From Arenicellales bacterium (GTDB lineage: Bacteria > Pseudomonadota > Gammaproteobacteria > BMS3Bbin11), in assembly GCA_029287915.1 (NCBI GenBank), contig JARFQE010000072.1:1-64000 (forward strand): a stretch of 64,000 bases of DNA. The letters are read 5' to 3'. This document shows positions 50,024-59,641 of this stretch, piece after piece; position 1 is the stretch's first letter; each line of letters starts with the position of its first letter. The notes beneath the pieces are model-generated. The model was given only the letters and a program-made list of their open reading frames with translations. It was not told where the DNA came from and ran no database searches. The position numbers and the translations under genes are program-made.

Positions 50024-50356
50024 ATGGCACGAATTACTGTTGAAGACTGTCTGGAAAATGTTGATAACCGATTTAATCTTGTCCTCATTGCAGCCAAACG
50101 CGCGCGGCAACTTACAGAAGGCCATCAATCCGAACTGGACGTTGAAAACGATAAGAATACCGTACTTGCGCTACGCGAGATCGCAGCCGGCCTTGTCAAC
50201 AGCGACATACTCATTGATGAGCCTGAACCGGAAGAAACAGCTGAGGATCTGTTTCTCACAGATGAAACCGGTGCTGAAGTCACCGGGGAAAATGATCAGG
50301 ATATAGCAGTAAATGCTGATTCCATCGCTAAGGAAACGCCACCCGCTGACGCATGA
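50024..50356 (+). CDS. rpoZ: RNA polymerase omega subunit
   Basis: A 110-residue protein starting [30 protein letters not shown], the omega core. [17 protein letters not shown] completes the conserved part; the acidic C-terminal tail is about 20 residues longer than in E. coli (91 aa). Omega binds ppGpp in E. coli. It overlaps the apparent spoT start by 44 nt. Confidence 0.95.
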   Translation: MARITVEDCLENVDNRFNLVLIAAKRARQLTEGHQSELDVENDKNTVLALREIAAGLVNSDILIDEPEPEETAEDLFLTDETGAEVTGENDQDIAVNADSIAKETPPADA

Positions 50357-52502
50357 GCCTGTTCCGTCCTATGGGCCGGGGCGGGATCTTAAGTTTCAGG
50401 ATATTGAGGATCTGCTCGAGACATACTTGAGCAAGCGAGAAATCGCTAGTATCTACCGCGCCTATAATTTTGGCTTCCAGGCCCACGCCGGACAACGACG
50501 TGCTAGTGGTGAAGCCTACATCTCACATCCAGTTGAAGTTGCCAGAATACTTGCTGGTCTGCACATGGACAGCAAAACCATTTCAGCAGCCATCCTGCAT
50601 GATGTCATTGAAGATACACCCACCGCAAAAAAACAACTGGCCAGGGGTTTTGGTAGTGAAGTAGCAGAACTGGTTGATGGGGTAAGTAAACTCAGCAAAA
50701 TAAGTTTTACTGACCAGGCTGAAGTGCAGGCAGAAAACTTCAGAAAGATGCTGATGGCAATGACGAAGGATATCCGTGTCATTATGATCAAGCTGGCCGA
50801 CCGATTACACAATATGCGTACATTGGGGGTCATGCGTGATGAAAAACGCAAGCGTATTGCCAGGGAAACCCTGGAAATATATGCCCCCATCGCCAGCCGT
50901 CTGGGCCTCCAGAGTTTCAAACACGAGCTTGAAGATCTGAGTTTCAAGGCCCTTCACCCTAAACGCTATGTTACCCTGGAAAAGGCCGTCAAACAGCGCA
51001 GGGGCAACCGTAAAGGGTTACTAAAAAAAATAGAAAACTCTATCGATAAGAGAATGCGACAGGATGGTCTGGCTGGCAAAATAACCAGTCGTGAAAAGCA
51101 TCTTTATGGTATTTACAGAAAGATGAAACAAAAGGACCTGTCATTCGATGAGGTCTTTGATGTTTATGCGATACGCATAGTGACCAACTCAATTGATAAT
51201 TGCTATCGTATTCTTGGCGCTCTGCATAGTCTGTATGCGCCAATACCGGGTCGATTCAAAGACTATATAGCCATTCCAAAAGCTAACGGTTATCAGTCAC
51301 TGCACACGGTTATGGTCTCTCCCTATGGCGTCCCAATTGAGGCACAGATCCGTACTGTCGAGATGGACCAGGTAGCCGAAGCGGGTATTGCAGCACATTG
51401 GCTGTATAAATCCGGCAAGGTGCAGAAAGAAACCAGCAACTGGATCAGTGGCTTGCTGGATCTACAGAAGCAGGCAGGGAATTCAAAAGAATTTCTGGAA
51501 AACGTCAAAATAGACCTGTTCCCGGAGGAAGTTTATGTTTTTACCCCGAAGGGTGAGATCACTGTTCTGCCGCGTGGTTCATGCCCGGTAGATTTCGCCT
51601 ATGCCGTCCATACTGATATCGGCAATACCTGTGTTGCAGCACGTGTAAATAACCATTATGTACCACTACAAACACAATTGCGTAATGGCAATACGATAGA
51701 AATAACCACCGACAAAAGATCCATACCGGATCCGGGCTGGTTAAATTTTGTAGCAACAGCCAAGGCACGCTCAAGTATCAGGCATCATCTGAAACATCTA
51801 CAAAAACGCAAGGCAAGAAAACTAGGTAAAGATCTTCTCAACAAAGCACTTCATGCATTTTCTCTATCGCTCAGCACTGTAGACGAGAAACGTATTGAGG
51901 CATTACTTGATGAGCTAAAATTTAAAACCAGAGAACAGCTTTATGAAGATATTGGCCTTGGCAATCGCATGGCTCCATTAGTAGCACGACAACTCGCGCC
52001 ATTACTGGATGAGCCTAACGACAGTGACAAACCTCTGGGTCCGCGCAACAAGGGGGTTCGACCACTCGGCATAGCCAGTGACGAAGGAATGGTCATACAC
52101 CTGGCAAAGTGTTGTTATCCTGTCCCCGGCGATCGTATTCAGGGTATTGCTACATCTGGACGAGGAATCGTTATCCACCGTCCGGAATGTCCCAACATAA
52201 GTGAATTTCGTAACAGGCCTGAGCGGCTGATAGATGTTCAGTGGGAGCCTGATGCTGATAGTCTGTTTCAGGTTATGATCCATATAGACACCATTAACCG
52301 ACGCGGGGTACTGGCAACACTGGCTTCAACTCTTTCTGATGCCAACTGCAATATTGATCATGTTGATATGGATGACCGTGATGGCAACACCAGCTCACTG
52401 GAATTTCTTATTAGTATTAAAAACATAGAACATCTGGAAAAAGTCCTAAAGAAAATTCGCACCATGGATGTTGTACTCAGTGCTGATCGAAAATATATAT
52501 AG
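50313..52502 (+). CDS. spoT: Bifunctional (p)ppGpp synthase/hydrolase SpoT
   Basis: A protein of up to 729 residues. The HD hydrolase domain ([22 protein letters not shown]) is intact, as is the synthetase domain ([18 protein letters not shown]). TGS ([25 protein letters not shown]), a zinc-finger-like region with CCYPVPGD and a C-terminal ACT domain follow. The ATG at 50313 is the only ordinary start and adds about 25 residues before the conserved LLETYLS; it overlaps rpoZ by 44 nt. Confidence 0.95.
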   Translation: MLIPSLRKRHPLTHEPVPSYGPGRDLKFQDIEDLLETYLSKREIASIYRAYNFGFQAHAGQRRASGEAYISHPVEVARILAGLHMDSKTISAAILHDVIEDTPTAKKQLARGFGSEVAELVDGVSKLSKISFTDQAEVQAENFRKMLMAMTKDIRVIMIKLADRLHNMRTLGVMRDEKRKRIARETLEIYAPIASRLGLQSFKHELEDLSFKALHPKRYVTLEKAVKQRRGNRKGLLKKIENSIDKRMRQDGLAGKITSREKHLYGIYRKMKQKDLSFDEVFDVYAIRIVTNSIDNCYRILGALHSLYAPIPGRFKDYIAIPKANGYQSLHTVMVSPYGVPIEAQIRTVEMDQVAEAGIAAHWLYKSGKVQKETSNWISGLLDLQKQAGNSKEFLENVKIDLFPEEVYVFTPKGEITVLPRGSCPVDFAYAVHTDIGNTCVAARVNNHYVPLQTQLRNGNTIEITTDKRSIPDPGWLNFVATAKARSSIRHHLKHLQKRKARKLGKDLLNKALHAFSLSLSTVDEKRIEALLDELKFKTREQLYEDIGLGNRMAPLVARQLAPLLDEPNDSDKPLGPRNKGVRPLGIASDEGMVIHLAKCCYPVPGDRIQGIATSGRGIVIHRPECPNISEFRNRPERLIDVQWEPDADSLFQVMIHIDTINRRGVLATLASTLSDANCNIDHVDMDDRDGNTSSLEFLISIKNIEHLEKVLKKIRTMDVVLSADRKYI

Positions 52503-52578
52503 TTAGAAAAATGCAGTGTTAAGCTTCATGTTTAATAACTACAAGCAACAAGTCATATACTTTTACAGGAAGAATTAA

Positions 52579-52974
52579 ATGTCAGGTAACGGCAATCGTC
52601 AGGTCATTTCTACCACCAATGCCCCGCAGGCAATTGGCACTTATTCACAGGCTATCAGAACGGCAAAAACAGTATATCTTTCTGGCCAGATTCCACTGGT
52701 TCCTGAAACCATGGAAATTATCAGTGACGATATTTCTGATCAGATCCATCAGGTGTTCAAGAATCTTTCAGCTGTTGCAACAGCTGCTAGTGGAAGCCTG
52801 AATGATATTGTAAAACTTAATGTTTACCTCACAGACCTAAGCCATTTCCCGCTAGTCAATGAAATCATGGCTGAGTATTTTAATGAACCCTATCCAGCAC
52901 GTGCTGCGATCGGTGTTGCTGCTCTACCCAAAGATGCGTCTGTTGAGATGGATGCAATTCTCGAAATAGACTAA
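52579..52974 (+). CDS. ridA: RidA family imine/enamine deaminase
   Basis: A 131-residue trimeric Rid protein hydrolysing reactive 2-aminoacrylate. [15 protein letters not shown] (Tyr18-like), [26 protein letters not shown] and the anion-binding Arg in [21 protein letters not shown] match RidA. It follows spoT by 76 bp, a common order. Confidence 0.95.
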   Translation: MSGNGNRQVISTTNAPQAIGTYSQAIRTAKTVYLSGQIPLVPETMEIISDDISDQIHQVFKNLSAVATAASGSLNDIVKLNVYLTDLSHFPLVNEIMAEYFNEPYPARAAIGVAALPKDASVEMDAILEID

Positions 52975-52989
52975 CCTGGCTGGGAAATT

Positions 52990-53217
52990 TCAATAATGTG
53001 GCGGCAACTCAACAGTGCTGTCGTCATGGGTCTGTGCTTCACGTATATCTTCGACAAGTTCCTTTAAGCGTACAATCTCTCTCTTCATCAATTCAATTTC
53101 AGATTGCTGCCTGACAACGGTCAGGTTAATCTCATCCAGATTGCCTTCCTGAAATGCCAGTCTGGTTTGAAGATCAATGATCATTTGCTGCATTTTTCGT
53201 TCTTCCATTTCGTTCAT
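52990..53217 (-). CDS. slyX: SlyX family protein
   Basis: A 75-residue coiled-coil protein. IIDLQTRLAFQEGNLDEINL and the hydrophobic heptads up to RLKELVEDI fit SlyX, and it ends in the usual PPHY. The role is unknown. It converges on ridA with only a 15-bp gap. Confidence 0.88.
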   Translation of the reverse strand: MNEMEERKMQQMIIDLQTRLAFQEGNLDEINLTVVRQQSEIELMKREIVRLKELVEDIREAQTHDDSTVELPPHY

Positions 53218-53296
53218 GAGGAATTACACCTGATAGTTTAGGGTCGATTGTAGTCTACTATTTGATCACTGAAGAGGTAGAGTTTTAAAACTTTGA

Positions 53297-53662
53297 TCAT
53301 TGTCCAAAATCAATAAATGGCTTCAATGATATATATAAAACGAAGAGAATAATTATCAGGTAGGCAATAAACTGCAGGGGATTATCAAGTATTCTGTCGA
53401 TGAAGCTCTGCTGTTCACCTTTTTGCCGGCGTTCATTATACTTTTCTCGTGCCTGCTGACGGCGTTGATGCTGATAAGCGCTCAGTAATTTCTGTGCCTG
53501 TGCAAGCTGGTTCTTGTCAGTTAGCCAGATTGCTCCAGCTGAGATAAACCAGTTGCCAGCGGGAGTTTCATAATAAGAAATTTTATTTTTATCCAGTAAT
53601 TTGCAAATCTCTTCCAGCTCATCTTCCGGCACACCACGTAGTGACATCAGGCGAATTGCCAT
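53297..53662 (-). CDS. DUF6164 family membrane-anchored protein
   Basis: A 121-residue protein. An N-terminal alpha/beta domain (LRGVPEDELEEICKLLDKN, YYETPAGNWFISAGAIWL) resembles DUF6164; a charged coiled segment and one C-terminal transmembrane helix (residues 98-114) follow. The function is unknown. Confidence 0.75.
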   Translation of the reverse strand: MAIRLMSLRGVPEDELEEICKLLDKNKISYYETPAGNWFISAGAIWLTDKNQLAQAQKLLSAYQHQRRQQAREKYNERRQKGEQQSFIDRILDNPLQFIAYLIIILFVLYISLKPFIDFGQ

Positions 53663-53870
53663 GTAACAAATACCCTTAAAAGGTTTTATTATCGCACCTA
53701 AGACCGAGTATATCTAAAGAGTATTATAATAAACTCCAGTTTCGTATGACTAACGCCAAAAATATGATTTCCTGTGTTACTCGAGATTGAACATGGGTTC
53801 AGCCATGCTGATGAAATGCCCACAGAGTGCAATGTCCCTTTTTTCAGGCTTAACGATCGTAACAAATTCC
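53663..53870. other. Gene-free stretch
   Basis: About 208 bp without recognisable coding or RNA signals, between the DUF6164 gene and the DsrE remnant. Confidence 0.4.
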
Positions 53871-54176
53871 TCATGACACTTTAATATAGACCCAACCCTG
53901 CTTCAGTCGGTCTACTATTTGATCAAGTGCAGATGGTGCAATCCCTGCTTCAGGTACCAGTTTAACCTTGATACCGAGATCCTGCAGGCGTTTGATGGCA
54001 CGGCTACAGGCCAGTATTGAAAGATTATCGTATTTTTCTGTGAGCTCGGTGATGCGCGCTGCAAAAGGGGTTGTGTCTACTCTTAGTAAATCCAGACCCC
54101 TGGCATTGGCAATAATTTCAAGATCAAGCTGATTACCACTAGCAGCGCGTGCTACTAGGGTCTTACCTATTTGAAT
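53871..54176 (-). pseudogene. 5'-truncated DsrE/DsrF-like gene
   Basis: A stop-free minus-strand stretch of about 100 codons translates to a DsrE-like C-terminal part: LEIIANARGLDLLRVDTTPF, then YDNLSILACSRAIKRLQDLG and a final ALDQIVDRLKQGWVYIKVS. No ATG, GTG or TTG precedes it in frame, and a stop lies at 54177-54179. The N-terminal strand-helix is missing, so the gene is truncated. DsrE-family proteins handle intracellular sulfur. Confidence 0.68.
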
Positions 54177-54226
54177 TCAGGTTTTACGTAAAACGTAACA
54201 CATAAATCGCAAGGCACTATTTCATT

Positions 54227-55312
54227 TTATCCTTTAGCCCTCGCATCCATATATGCCTGCTCAGAAATCTTATGATAGCTGATGACCTTGTCACGATAGG
54301 ACTTGAATGATTCGTAGACTTTAGCGGAAAAGGGATCCCTGTCAGCCAGTTCTTCAACCACCTGGTCAGACAGCTTTTTCAGTTCCGATAAAACATCGTC
54401 CGGGAATTTCTTTAAATCCACATTGTGCTTATTTACCAGTGTCTGTAAGGCATCGTTATTTCGTGTCGTGTATTCGGCCAGCATGTCCTGATTGGCGACA
54501 CGGCAGGCATTCATAACAATTACCTGCAGATCGGCAGGCAAGCTCTTCAGAGCCTTCTTGTTGATGATGGCTTCAAGCGTTGTGCCCGGTTCATGCCAGC
54601 CGGGGTAGTAGTAATGCTTTGCCGCTTTATAAAAGCCAAAGGCCAGGTCATTATAAGGTCCAACCCACTCCGTCGCATCGATAGTGCCTGATTGCAGGGC
54701 AGTAAACAGTTCACCTCCCGGCAAGTTAACAGGTGTGCCACCTGCTCTCTTTAATACTTCTCCTCCGAGACCCGGGATACGCATCTTAAGGCCTTTCAGA
54801 TCACCGACATTGTTTATTTCCTTATTGAACCAGCCCCCCATCTGTACACCAGTATTACCGATGGCTGAAGGGACCAGGCCAAACTGGTCGTATAACTCTG
54901 TCCACAGTTCCATGCCACCGCCATGGTAAAGCCAGCCATTCATTTCCTGTGCTGTCAGCCCGAATGGCACAGCAGAAAAGAACTGCGTCGCCTCACTTTT
55001 GCCTTTCCAGTAATAGGCGCCACTATGGCCCATTTCAGCGGTACCGTCATAAACTGCATCAAATACTTCCAGTGCGGGTACCAGTTCCTTGGCACCAAAC
55101 ACCTTGACCTGTAGTCTGCCGCCGCTCATCTCGCCTATCAATTTTGCGAGAAAATTGGCGCCCGTGCCGAGGCCAGGGAAATTTTTCGGCCAGGAAGTCA
55201 CCATTTTCCACTGGATAGTTGAGCCTGCCTGGACTGCTGGTACGGACAGAACAGAAGTACCGAGGGCAGCACTAGCCACGCCAGATTTTTTTATAAATTC
55301 GCGTCTTTTCAT
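54227..55312 (-). CDS. TRAP transporter substrate-binding protein (DctP family)
   Basis: A 361-residue periplasmic binding protein. A twin-arginine-type leader (KRREFIKKSGVASAALG) precedes IQWKMVTSWPKNFPGLGTGAN, and GLKMRIPGLGGEVLKRAGGTPVNLPGGELFTALQSG is typical of the 2-oxoacid/lactate-like subgroup that often binds calcium-carboxylates. No DctQ or DctM membrane genes are adjacent, so it is an orphan here. Its ATG overlaps the stop of the GGDEF-like gene (ATGA). Confidence 0.9.
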   Translation of the reverse strand: MKRREFIKKSGVASAALGTSVLSVPAVQAGSTIQWKMVTSWPKNFPGLGTGANFLAKLIGEMSGGRLQVKVFGAKELVPALEVFDAVYDGTAEMGHSGAYYWKGKSEATQFFSAVPFGLTAQEMNGWLYHGGGMELWTELYDQFGLVPSAIGNTGVQMGGWFNKEINNVGDLKGLKMRIPGLGGEVLKRAGGTPVNLPGGELFTALQSGTIDATEWVGPYNDLAFGFYKAAKHYYYPGWHEPGTTLEAIINKKALKSLPADLQVIVMNACRVANQDMLAEYTTRNNDALQTLVNKHNVDLKKFPDDVLSELKKLSDQVVEELADRDPFSAKVYESFKSYRDKVISYHKISEQAYMDARAKG

Positions 55313-56082
55313 ACATCAGCCTCCTGCGCCAGTTTAATACAGATGCCGTTGTCTTCTTTGCGCGCCAGGTTTACCGCAGATTCAACTCTATCTAAAAGGC
55401 TTTGCAGATCTTCACCTCGTTGAAATTCTGTCATACCTATCCACACAGACACCTCACTGGCATATGCTTCATTTTTTCCCTGTTCAAGGCTCTCTCGTAG
55501 CCTGTTGGCAACTATAGTTGCGCCATCTATACCCGACTCGGGCAGCAGAGTCATAAACACATCGTCTTTAAAGCGACCAATCCGATCGGGCATTCTGATC
55601 GATTCAGCCATCAAACCTGCCATATTAACGACTGCATCATCTGCGGCTGATTTTTCAAGGTTTTCCAGTCCATCGATCTTTATCATGCCAATAGATAATC
55701 TATGACTATAACGATCTGCCAGTGCCATCAACTCCAGTATGCTGATGGTAAGCCCAAGCTCATTAGATGTTCTGGTCAGGATATCAATGTTCGGCCACTT
55801 CTTGGACTCATCATCTATCACATCAACAGCAGTGTCGCTCTTTTTAGATTCTTCCTGCACAGGCTGCGCCTTTTTTCGACTAAGCAGGAGAAAAATTCCG
55901 ATACCGATGATCAGTCCGCGCAGTAAGCTGTTTACCAGCGCTCCGCTATCTACACCTGCTACGGCGGTTAATAAATATATAGCCAGCTCAGCGACAACAA
56001 CAATTAGTATTACCTTAAGAGTAAAAGCCATTGGGCAACTAATACCACCCTTTTTATTATTACTGCAGATCAATTCATTCAT
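55309..56082 (-). CDS. Degenerate GGDEF-domain membrane protein
   Basis: A 257-residue protein with two N-terminal transmembrane helices (about residues 20-43 and 53-68) and a C-terminal nucleotide-cyclase fold (MIKIDGLENLEK, DRIGRFKDDVFMTLLPES, VSVWIGMTEFQRGEDLQSLLDRVE). The GGDEF active-site motif is replaced by KDDVF (172-176), so it should not make c-di-GMP; it may bind a ligand or be structural. The ATG at 56082 has AGGGGAA just upstream. It is coupled to the TRAP binding-protein gene. Confidence 0.82.
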   Translation of the reverse strand: MNELICSNNKKGGISCPMAFTLKVILIVVVAELAIYLLTAVAGVDSGALVNSLLRGLIIGIGIFLLLSRKKAQPVQEESKKSDTAVDVIDDESKKWPNIDILTRTSNELGLTISILELMALADRYSHRLSIGMIKIDGLENLEKSAADDAVVNMAGLMAESIRMPDRIGRFKDDVFMTLLPESGIDGATIVANRLRESLEQGKNEAYASEVSVWIGMTEFQRGEDLQSLLDRVESAVNLARKEDNGICIKLAQEADV

Positions 56083-56093
56083 CTTTATTCCCC

Positions 56094-58253
56094 TTACAAA
56101 TAAGTAAGCCTGGCAAAAGACAGTACCAGCCATTTGAGCCCGGCTGACTCGAAATTTACCTGTACGCGTGTATGCTCTCCCTTACCCTCTATGTTCATGA
56201 TAACTCCTTCACCGAATTTTCCATGTTCTACTCGTGTCCCCAGTGACAGGCCAGTTACTGCCTGTTCATCGGAGACACTGTCGTGTGCCTGCCATCGGGG
56301 CTGCTGAATACCGCTACGAGTCCTGACTTCCTCAATCGCTTCAGCCGGGATCTCTTTCAGAAACCGTGACGGTGATGTGTAGTTTTCACGTCCGTACAAT
56401 CTACGCACTTCAGCATAGGTAATATACAGCTGCTTCATGGCCCGAGTCATGCCAACATAACAAAGCCTGCGCTCTTCTTCCAGACGCGCGGGGTCATTTA
56501 ATGCATGCTGGGAAGGAAAAAGGCCTTCTTCAAGGCCAGTGAGGAACACCAGCGGAAACTCCAAACCCTTAGCTGAATGCAAGCTCATCAACTGCACACA
56601 GTCCTCCCATGCTTCAGCCTGACCCTCACCGGCTTCAAGTGCCGCATGGGCAAGAAAGGAAGAAAGTATATCCATTTCCTCTTCCTCATCCTGATAGTAG
56701 TTGCGTGCAGCAGTCACCAGTTCTTTCAGGTTCTCGACACGAGTCTCGGCCTTCTCCCCTCTCGCATTGCCGTGAAACTCAAGTAAACCGGTCTGAGCAA
56801 GAACATGCTCAACCTGTTCGGATAATTCCAGGTCTGTTATCTGTATAGCAAGTGCATCGACCATTTCGAGGAAACTGCGCAGTGCATTGGTAGCTCGAGC
56901 TGTAAGTGAACCATCCTGAACAAGTGCCGCCGCCGATTGCCACATTGAGATGCCGGATGATCTCGCCTTTTGCCTGACGATATCAACGGTACGATTACCT
57001 ATCCCCCTTGTCGGTATATTAACTATACGCTCGAAGGAAGTGTCGTCTTCATGATTAAGGGTCAGTCGCAGGTAGGCCAGTGCATCCTTGATTTCGGCAC
57101 GTTCAAAGAAACGCAGGCCGCCATATACACGATAGGGCATGCTGGCATTGAACAGCGCCTCTTCAAAGCTGCGGCTCTGGGCATTCGAGCGATAAAGGAT
57201 TGCGACTTCGGAACGCAGGTTACCCTGCTCTACCCACGAGCGTATACGTTCAACTGTAAAACGTGCCTCGTCTACCTCATTAAAAGCAGCATAGAGCTTT
57301 ATCGGTTCACCGTCCTCGCCTTCTGTCCACAGTGTCTTGCCCATCCTTGCAGCATTACGGCTGATAACGGCATTTGCCGCATTCAGAATTGTCGAGGTAG
57401 AACGGTAGTTTTGTTCCAGTCGCACCATTTCAGTACCGTTGAAATCACGTTCAAACTTTTGAATATTTTCAACTTTGGCTCCACGCCAGCTGTATATCGA
57501 CTGGTCATCGTCACCAACCACCATAATATGAGATTGCGGACCGACAAATTCTTTTAGCCAGCGATACTGAATACTGTTGGTATCCTGGAACTCATCAACC
57601 AGTACGGCACGAAAGCGCTCCTGGTAATGTCGGCGTAAAAATTCATTATTGTGCATCATTTCCCATGAGCGTAATAACAGTTCGGCAAAGTCGACCAGTC
57701 CAGATCGCTGGCAGTATTGCTCATATTCCCGGTATACGATGGTCCATTGCTGTTGCTGTGGGTCCTGACCAGGGAGCACATCAGCGGCGCGTCGACCAGC
57801 TTCCTTATGGTGATTGATAAAATACTGGCCCTGCTTTGGCTGCCAGTAGGAATCGTCTAACTCCATACTGGCCAGAATGCGTTTTATTACTCGCAGTTGA
57901 TCATCACTGTCTATTATCTGAAATGTTTCCAGCAGCCCTGCTTCCTGCCAGTGTGCCCGTAATAGCCTGTGTGACAGGCCATGGAATGTGCCCATCCACA
58001 TGCCGCCTACCGGGAAGCCCAGCATTTGCTCAATACGACCACGCATCTCGCTGGCTGCTTTGTTGGTGAAGGTAACGGCCAGTATCGATAATGGTGAATA
58101 GGAAAAAGCCTGCACCAGCCAGGCGACTCGATGTGTTAAAACCCTTGTTTTACCGCTGCCAGCTCCTGCGAGTACCAGCAACGGGCCTTCATCCGCTGCT
58201 ACCGCGCGGCGTTGTGGCTCATTCAGTTCATCGAGTAGGTATGATACATCCAT
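56094..58253 (-). CDS. uvrD: DNA helicase II UvrD
   Basis: A 719-residue SF1A helicase for mismatch and excision repair. It starts MDVSYLLDELNEPQRRAVAA with Walker A GAGSGKT at residues 30-36. VTFTNKAASEMR, GTFHGL, VDEFQDTN, GDDDQSIYSWRGA, QNYRSTSTI and SLHSAKGLEF are the further helicase motifs. The Tudor-like C-terminal end (GEGVIMNIEGKGEHTRVQVNFE) is present. UvrD is preferred over Rep because of the N-terminus and this tail. Confidence 0.95.
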   Translation of the reverse strand: MDVSYLLDELNEPQRRAVAADEGPLLVLAGAGSGKTRVLTHRVAWLVQAFSYSPLSILAVTFTNKAASEMRGRIEQMLGFPVGGMWMGTFHGLSHRLLRAHWQEAGLLETFQIIDSDDQLRVIKRILASMELDDSYWQPKQGQYFINHHKEAGRRAADVLPGQDPQQQQWTIVYREYEQYCQRSGLVDFAELLLRSWEMMHNNEFLRRHYQERFRAVLVDEFQDTNSIQYRWLKEFVGPQSHIMVVGDDDQSIYSWRGAKVENIQKFERDFNGTEMVRLEQNYRSTSTILNAANAVISRNAARMGKTLWTEGEDGEPIKLYAAFNEVDEARFTVERIRSWVEQGNLRSEVAILYRSNAQSRSFEEALFNASMPYRVYGGLRFFERAEIKDALAYLRLTLNHEDDTSFERIVNIPTRGIGNRTVDIVRQKARSSGISMWQSAAALVQDGSLTARATNALRSFLEMVDALAIQITDLELSEQVEHVLAQTGLLEFHGNARGEKAETRVENLKELVTAARNYYQDEEEEMDILSSFLAHAALEAGEGQAEAWEDCVQLMSLHSAKGLEFPLVFLTGLEEGLFPSQHALNDPARLEEERRLCYVGMTRAMKQLYITYAEVRRLYGRENYTSPSRFLKEIPAEAIEEVRTRSGIQQPRWQAHDSVSDEQAVTGLSLGTRVEHGKFGEGVIMNIEGKGEHTRVQVNFESAGLKWLVLSFARLTYL

Positions 58254-58407
58254 CAAATATTAGGCTTAATGAAAAATAAGAATTATCTTTGTTAGACAGG
58301 GAAACAGCAGTTTTGCAGCTCTCATTTCAAGTGTACTATATTAGCAGACTTTGTATTCTAATACTGTTCATGTAGTTTCACCTGAAGCCGGTTTAACTGA
58401 TGCCAAC
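58254..58407. other. uvrD upstream region
   Basis: AT-rich promoter-containing spacer with no gene; with the next entry it forms a 340-bp gap before the SMR gene. Confidence 0.4.
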
Positions 58408-58570
58408 ATGAAACTGCATGCTACCTTCTGCACATGCTTTGTACTGTTAGCACTGCTACCTGCTCGCAGAAGACACTGAACCTTGGATCATGGTTCAAGC
58501 GATGACATACTATGTACCGCTTCATCGTTATCACTATAAGGCGGTGTGCAATAATTTTTACCTGACTTGA
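58408..58570 (+). pseudogene. Possible frameshifted secreted-protein remnant
   Basis: ATG at 58408 opens MKLHATFCTCFVLLALLPA, which looks like a signal peptide, then stops. The +1 frame continues LAEDTEPWIMVQAMTYYVPL to HRYHYKAVCNNFYLT and a stop. Joined, they look like a signal peptide and the first part of a secreted protein. I do not recognise the family. Confidence 0.35.
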
Positions 58571-58593
58571 CAGGAGTATAAAGCGTAATAACT

Positions 58594-58920
58594 ATGGCCT
58601 GGATCTATTTAATAATTGCCGGCATCTTTGAATGGGGCTGGCCCGTCGGTCTCAAACTGGGATGGACTGATGACGGTGCTAACTACAGCTGGATAGCCTT
58701 TGCTATTGTCTGCATGGGCATTAGCGGCGCACTGTTATTGATTGCCCAGCGTACGATACCGATGGGGACTGCCTATGCGGTGTGGACAGGAATTGGGGCA
58801 GTTGGAACCTTTCTAATCGGCGTTATATTCTTCGGTGATTCAGCTACGCTTGCGCGATTCTTTTATATTGGCATGATCGTTGTCGGTATTATTGGACTGA
58901 AATTATCTGCTGTTCATTAA
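58594..58920 (+). CDS. SMR-family small multidrug/guanidinium exporter (SugE/Gdx-like)
   Basis: A 108-residue four-helix membrane protein. The critical glutamate is E13 in AGIFEWGWPVGLKLGW, whose Gly-Leu-Lys end matches the SugE/Gdx subgroup rather than EmrE. TAYAVWTGIGAVGTFLIGVIFFGD is the conserved second half. Gdx proteins export guanidinium. I looked for a guanidine riboswitch upstream and saw none. GACAGGAG lies upstream of the ATG. Confidence 0.88.
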   Translation: MAWIYLIIAGIFEWGWPVGLKLGWTDDGANYSWIAFAIVCMGISGALLLIAQRTIPMGTAYAVWTGIGAVGTFLIGVIFFGDSATLARFFYIGMIVVGIIGLKLSAVH

Positions 58921-59254
58921 TCGTCGCTGTAGCGTATATCAACAGTATAATGGTGAGTTGATTATTTCTTTCCGCGAGCCACCTCAGCAGTCTTGATTAT
59001 CGTGCAGACTTAGACCAGAATGAAAATGATGTGGAATAGTAGAATTAACAGTTTCCATTGCCATTTGCGTTTAAATGCAGGTTTGCAGGCTAGGTAAAAT
59101 GTCGATTTATTTGTCGATTTATTAAGATGACAACCATGTAAGCGTTGCAAAGTACCTTTCGTCTGGTTTTATTTTTCGATTGTTTAGGTTTTCCATATCA
59201 TACTGCTGAATTTGGCAGGAAAAGCACTCCAACTTTATTTACAGGTTTACATCG
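58921..59254. other. Gap with a short tandem repeat
   Basis: About 330 bp without a gene. At 59101-59124 the 12-mer GTCGATTTATTT is repeated in tandem (second copy ends A). No strong hairpin or RNA is evident. Confidence 0.4.
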
Positions 59255-59641
59255 ATGATCCAGCTGATCAGAACAACTATCGTAGCACCAACATTGTTCA
59301 TCTTTTGCGTAATGACACTCTGGTTCCCGGCTGCAAATGCGGCATTACTAGATACTGCTAGTGCACTGACAAACCCTGAGGCAGCTTCGTCGCATGATGA
59401 CGCTATCGAGGCCTTCCTGGCGAGGGAAACAGTCCAGCAGCAGCTCGTACAAATGGGTGTCAGTCCTGAGCTGGCTATGGCTCGCGTGGACGCCCTGACA
59501 CCAACGGAAAGGCAGTTACTTGAACAGAATATATCTGACTTACCGGCAGGAGCTGGTGTGGTAGAGGTGATTGGCATTGTATTTATCGTGCTATTGATTC
59601 TGGAACTGGTTGGTGTTACCGATATCTTCAAGAAGATATAG
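59255..59641 (+). CDS. PA2779 family protein
   Basis: A 128-residue protein with a signal peptide (TTIVAPTLFIFCVMTLWFPAANA), a helical mid-part containing RETVQQQLVQMGVSPELAMARVDAL, and one C-terminal membrane helix (VEVIGIVFIVLLILELVGVTDIF). It matches the PA2779 family of unknown function, normally paired with a PA2778 peptidase as here; its stop is directly followed by that gene's TTG start. Confidence 0.85.
   Translation: MIQLIRTTIVAPTLFIFCVMTLWFPAANAALLDTASALTNPEAASSHDDAIEAFLARETVQQQLVQMGVSPELAMARVDALTPTERQLLEQNISDLPAGAGVVEVIGIVFIVLLILELVGVTDIFKKI

Noticed and set aside
58408-58593. A guanidine riboswitch upstream of the SugE/Gdx-like gene
   Set aside because: I saw no paired ACGR-loop hairpins or ykkC-like core.
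59101-59124. Tandem 12-mer as the start of a CRISPR or iteron array
   Set aside because: Only two adjacent copies without spacers; a simple short duplication.
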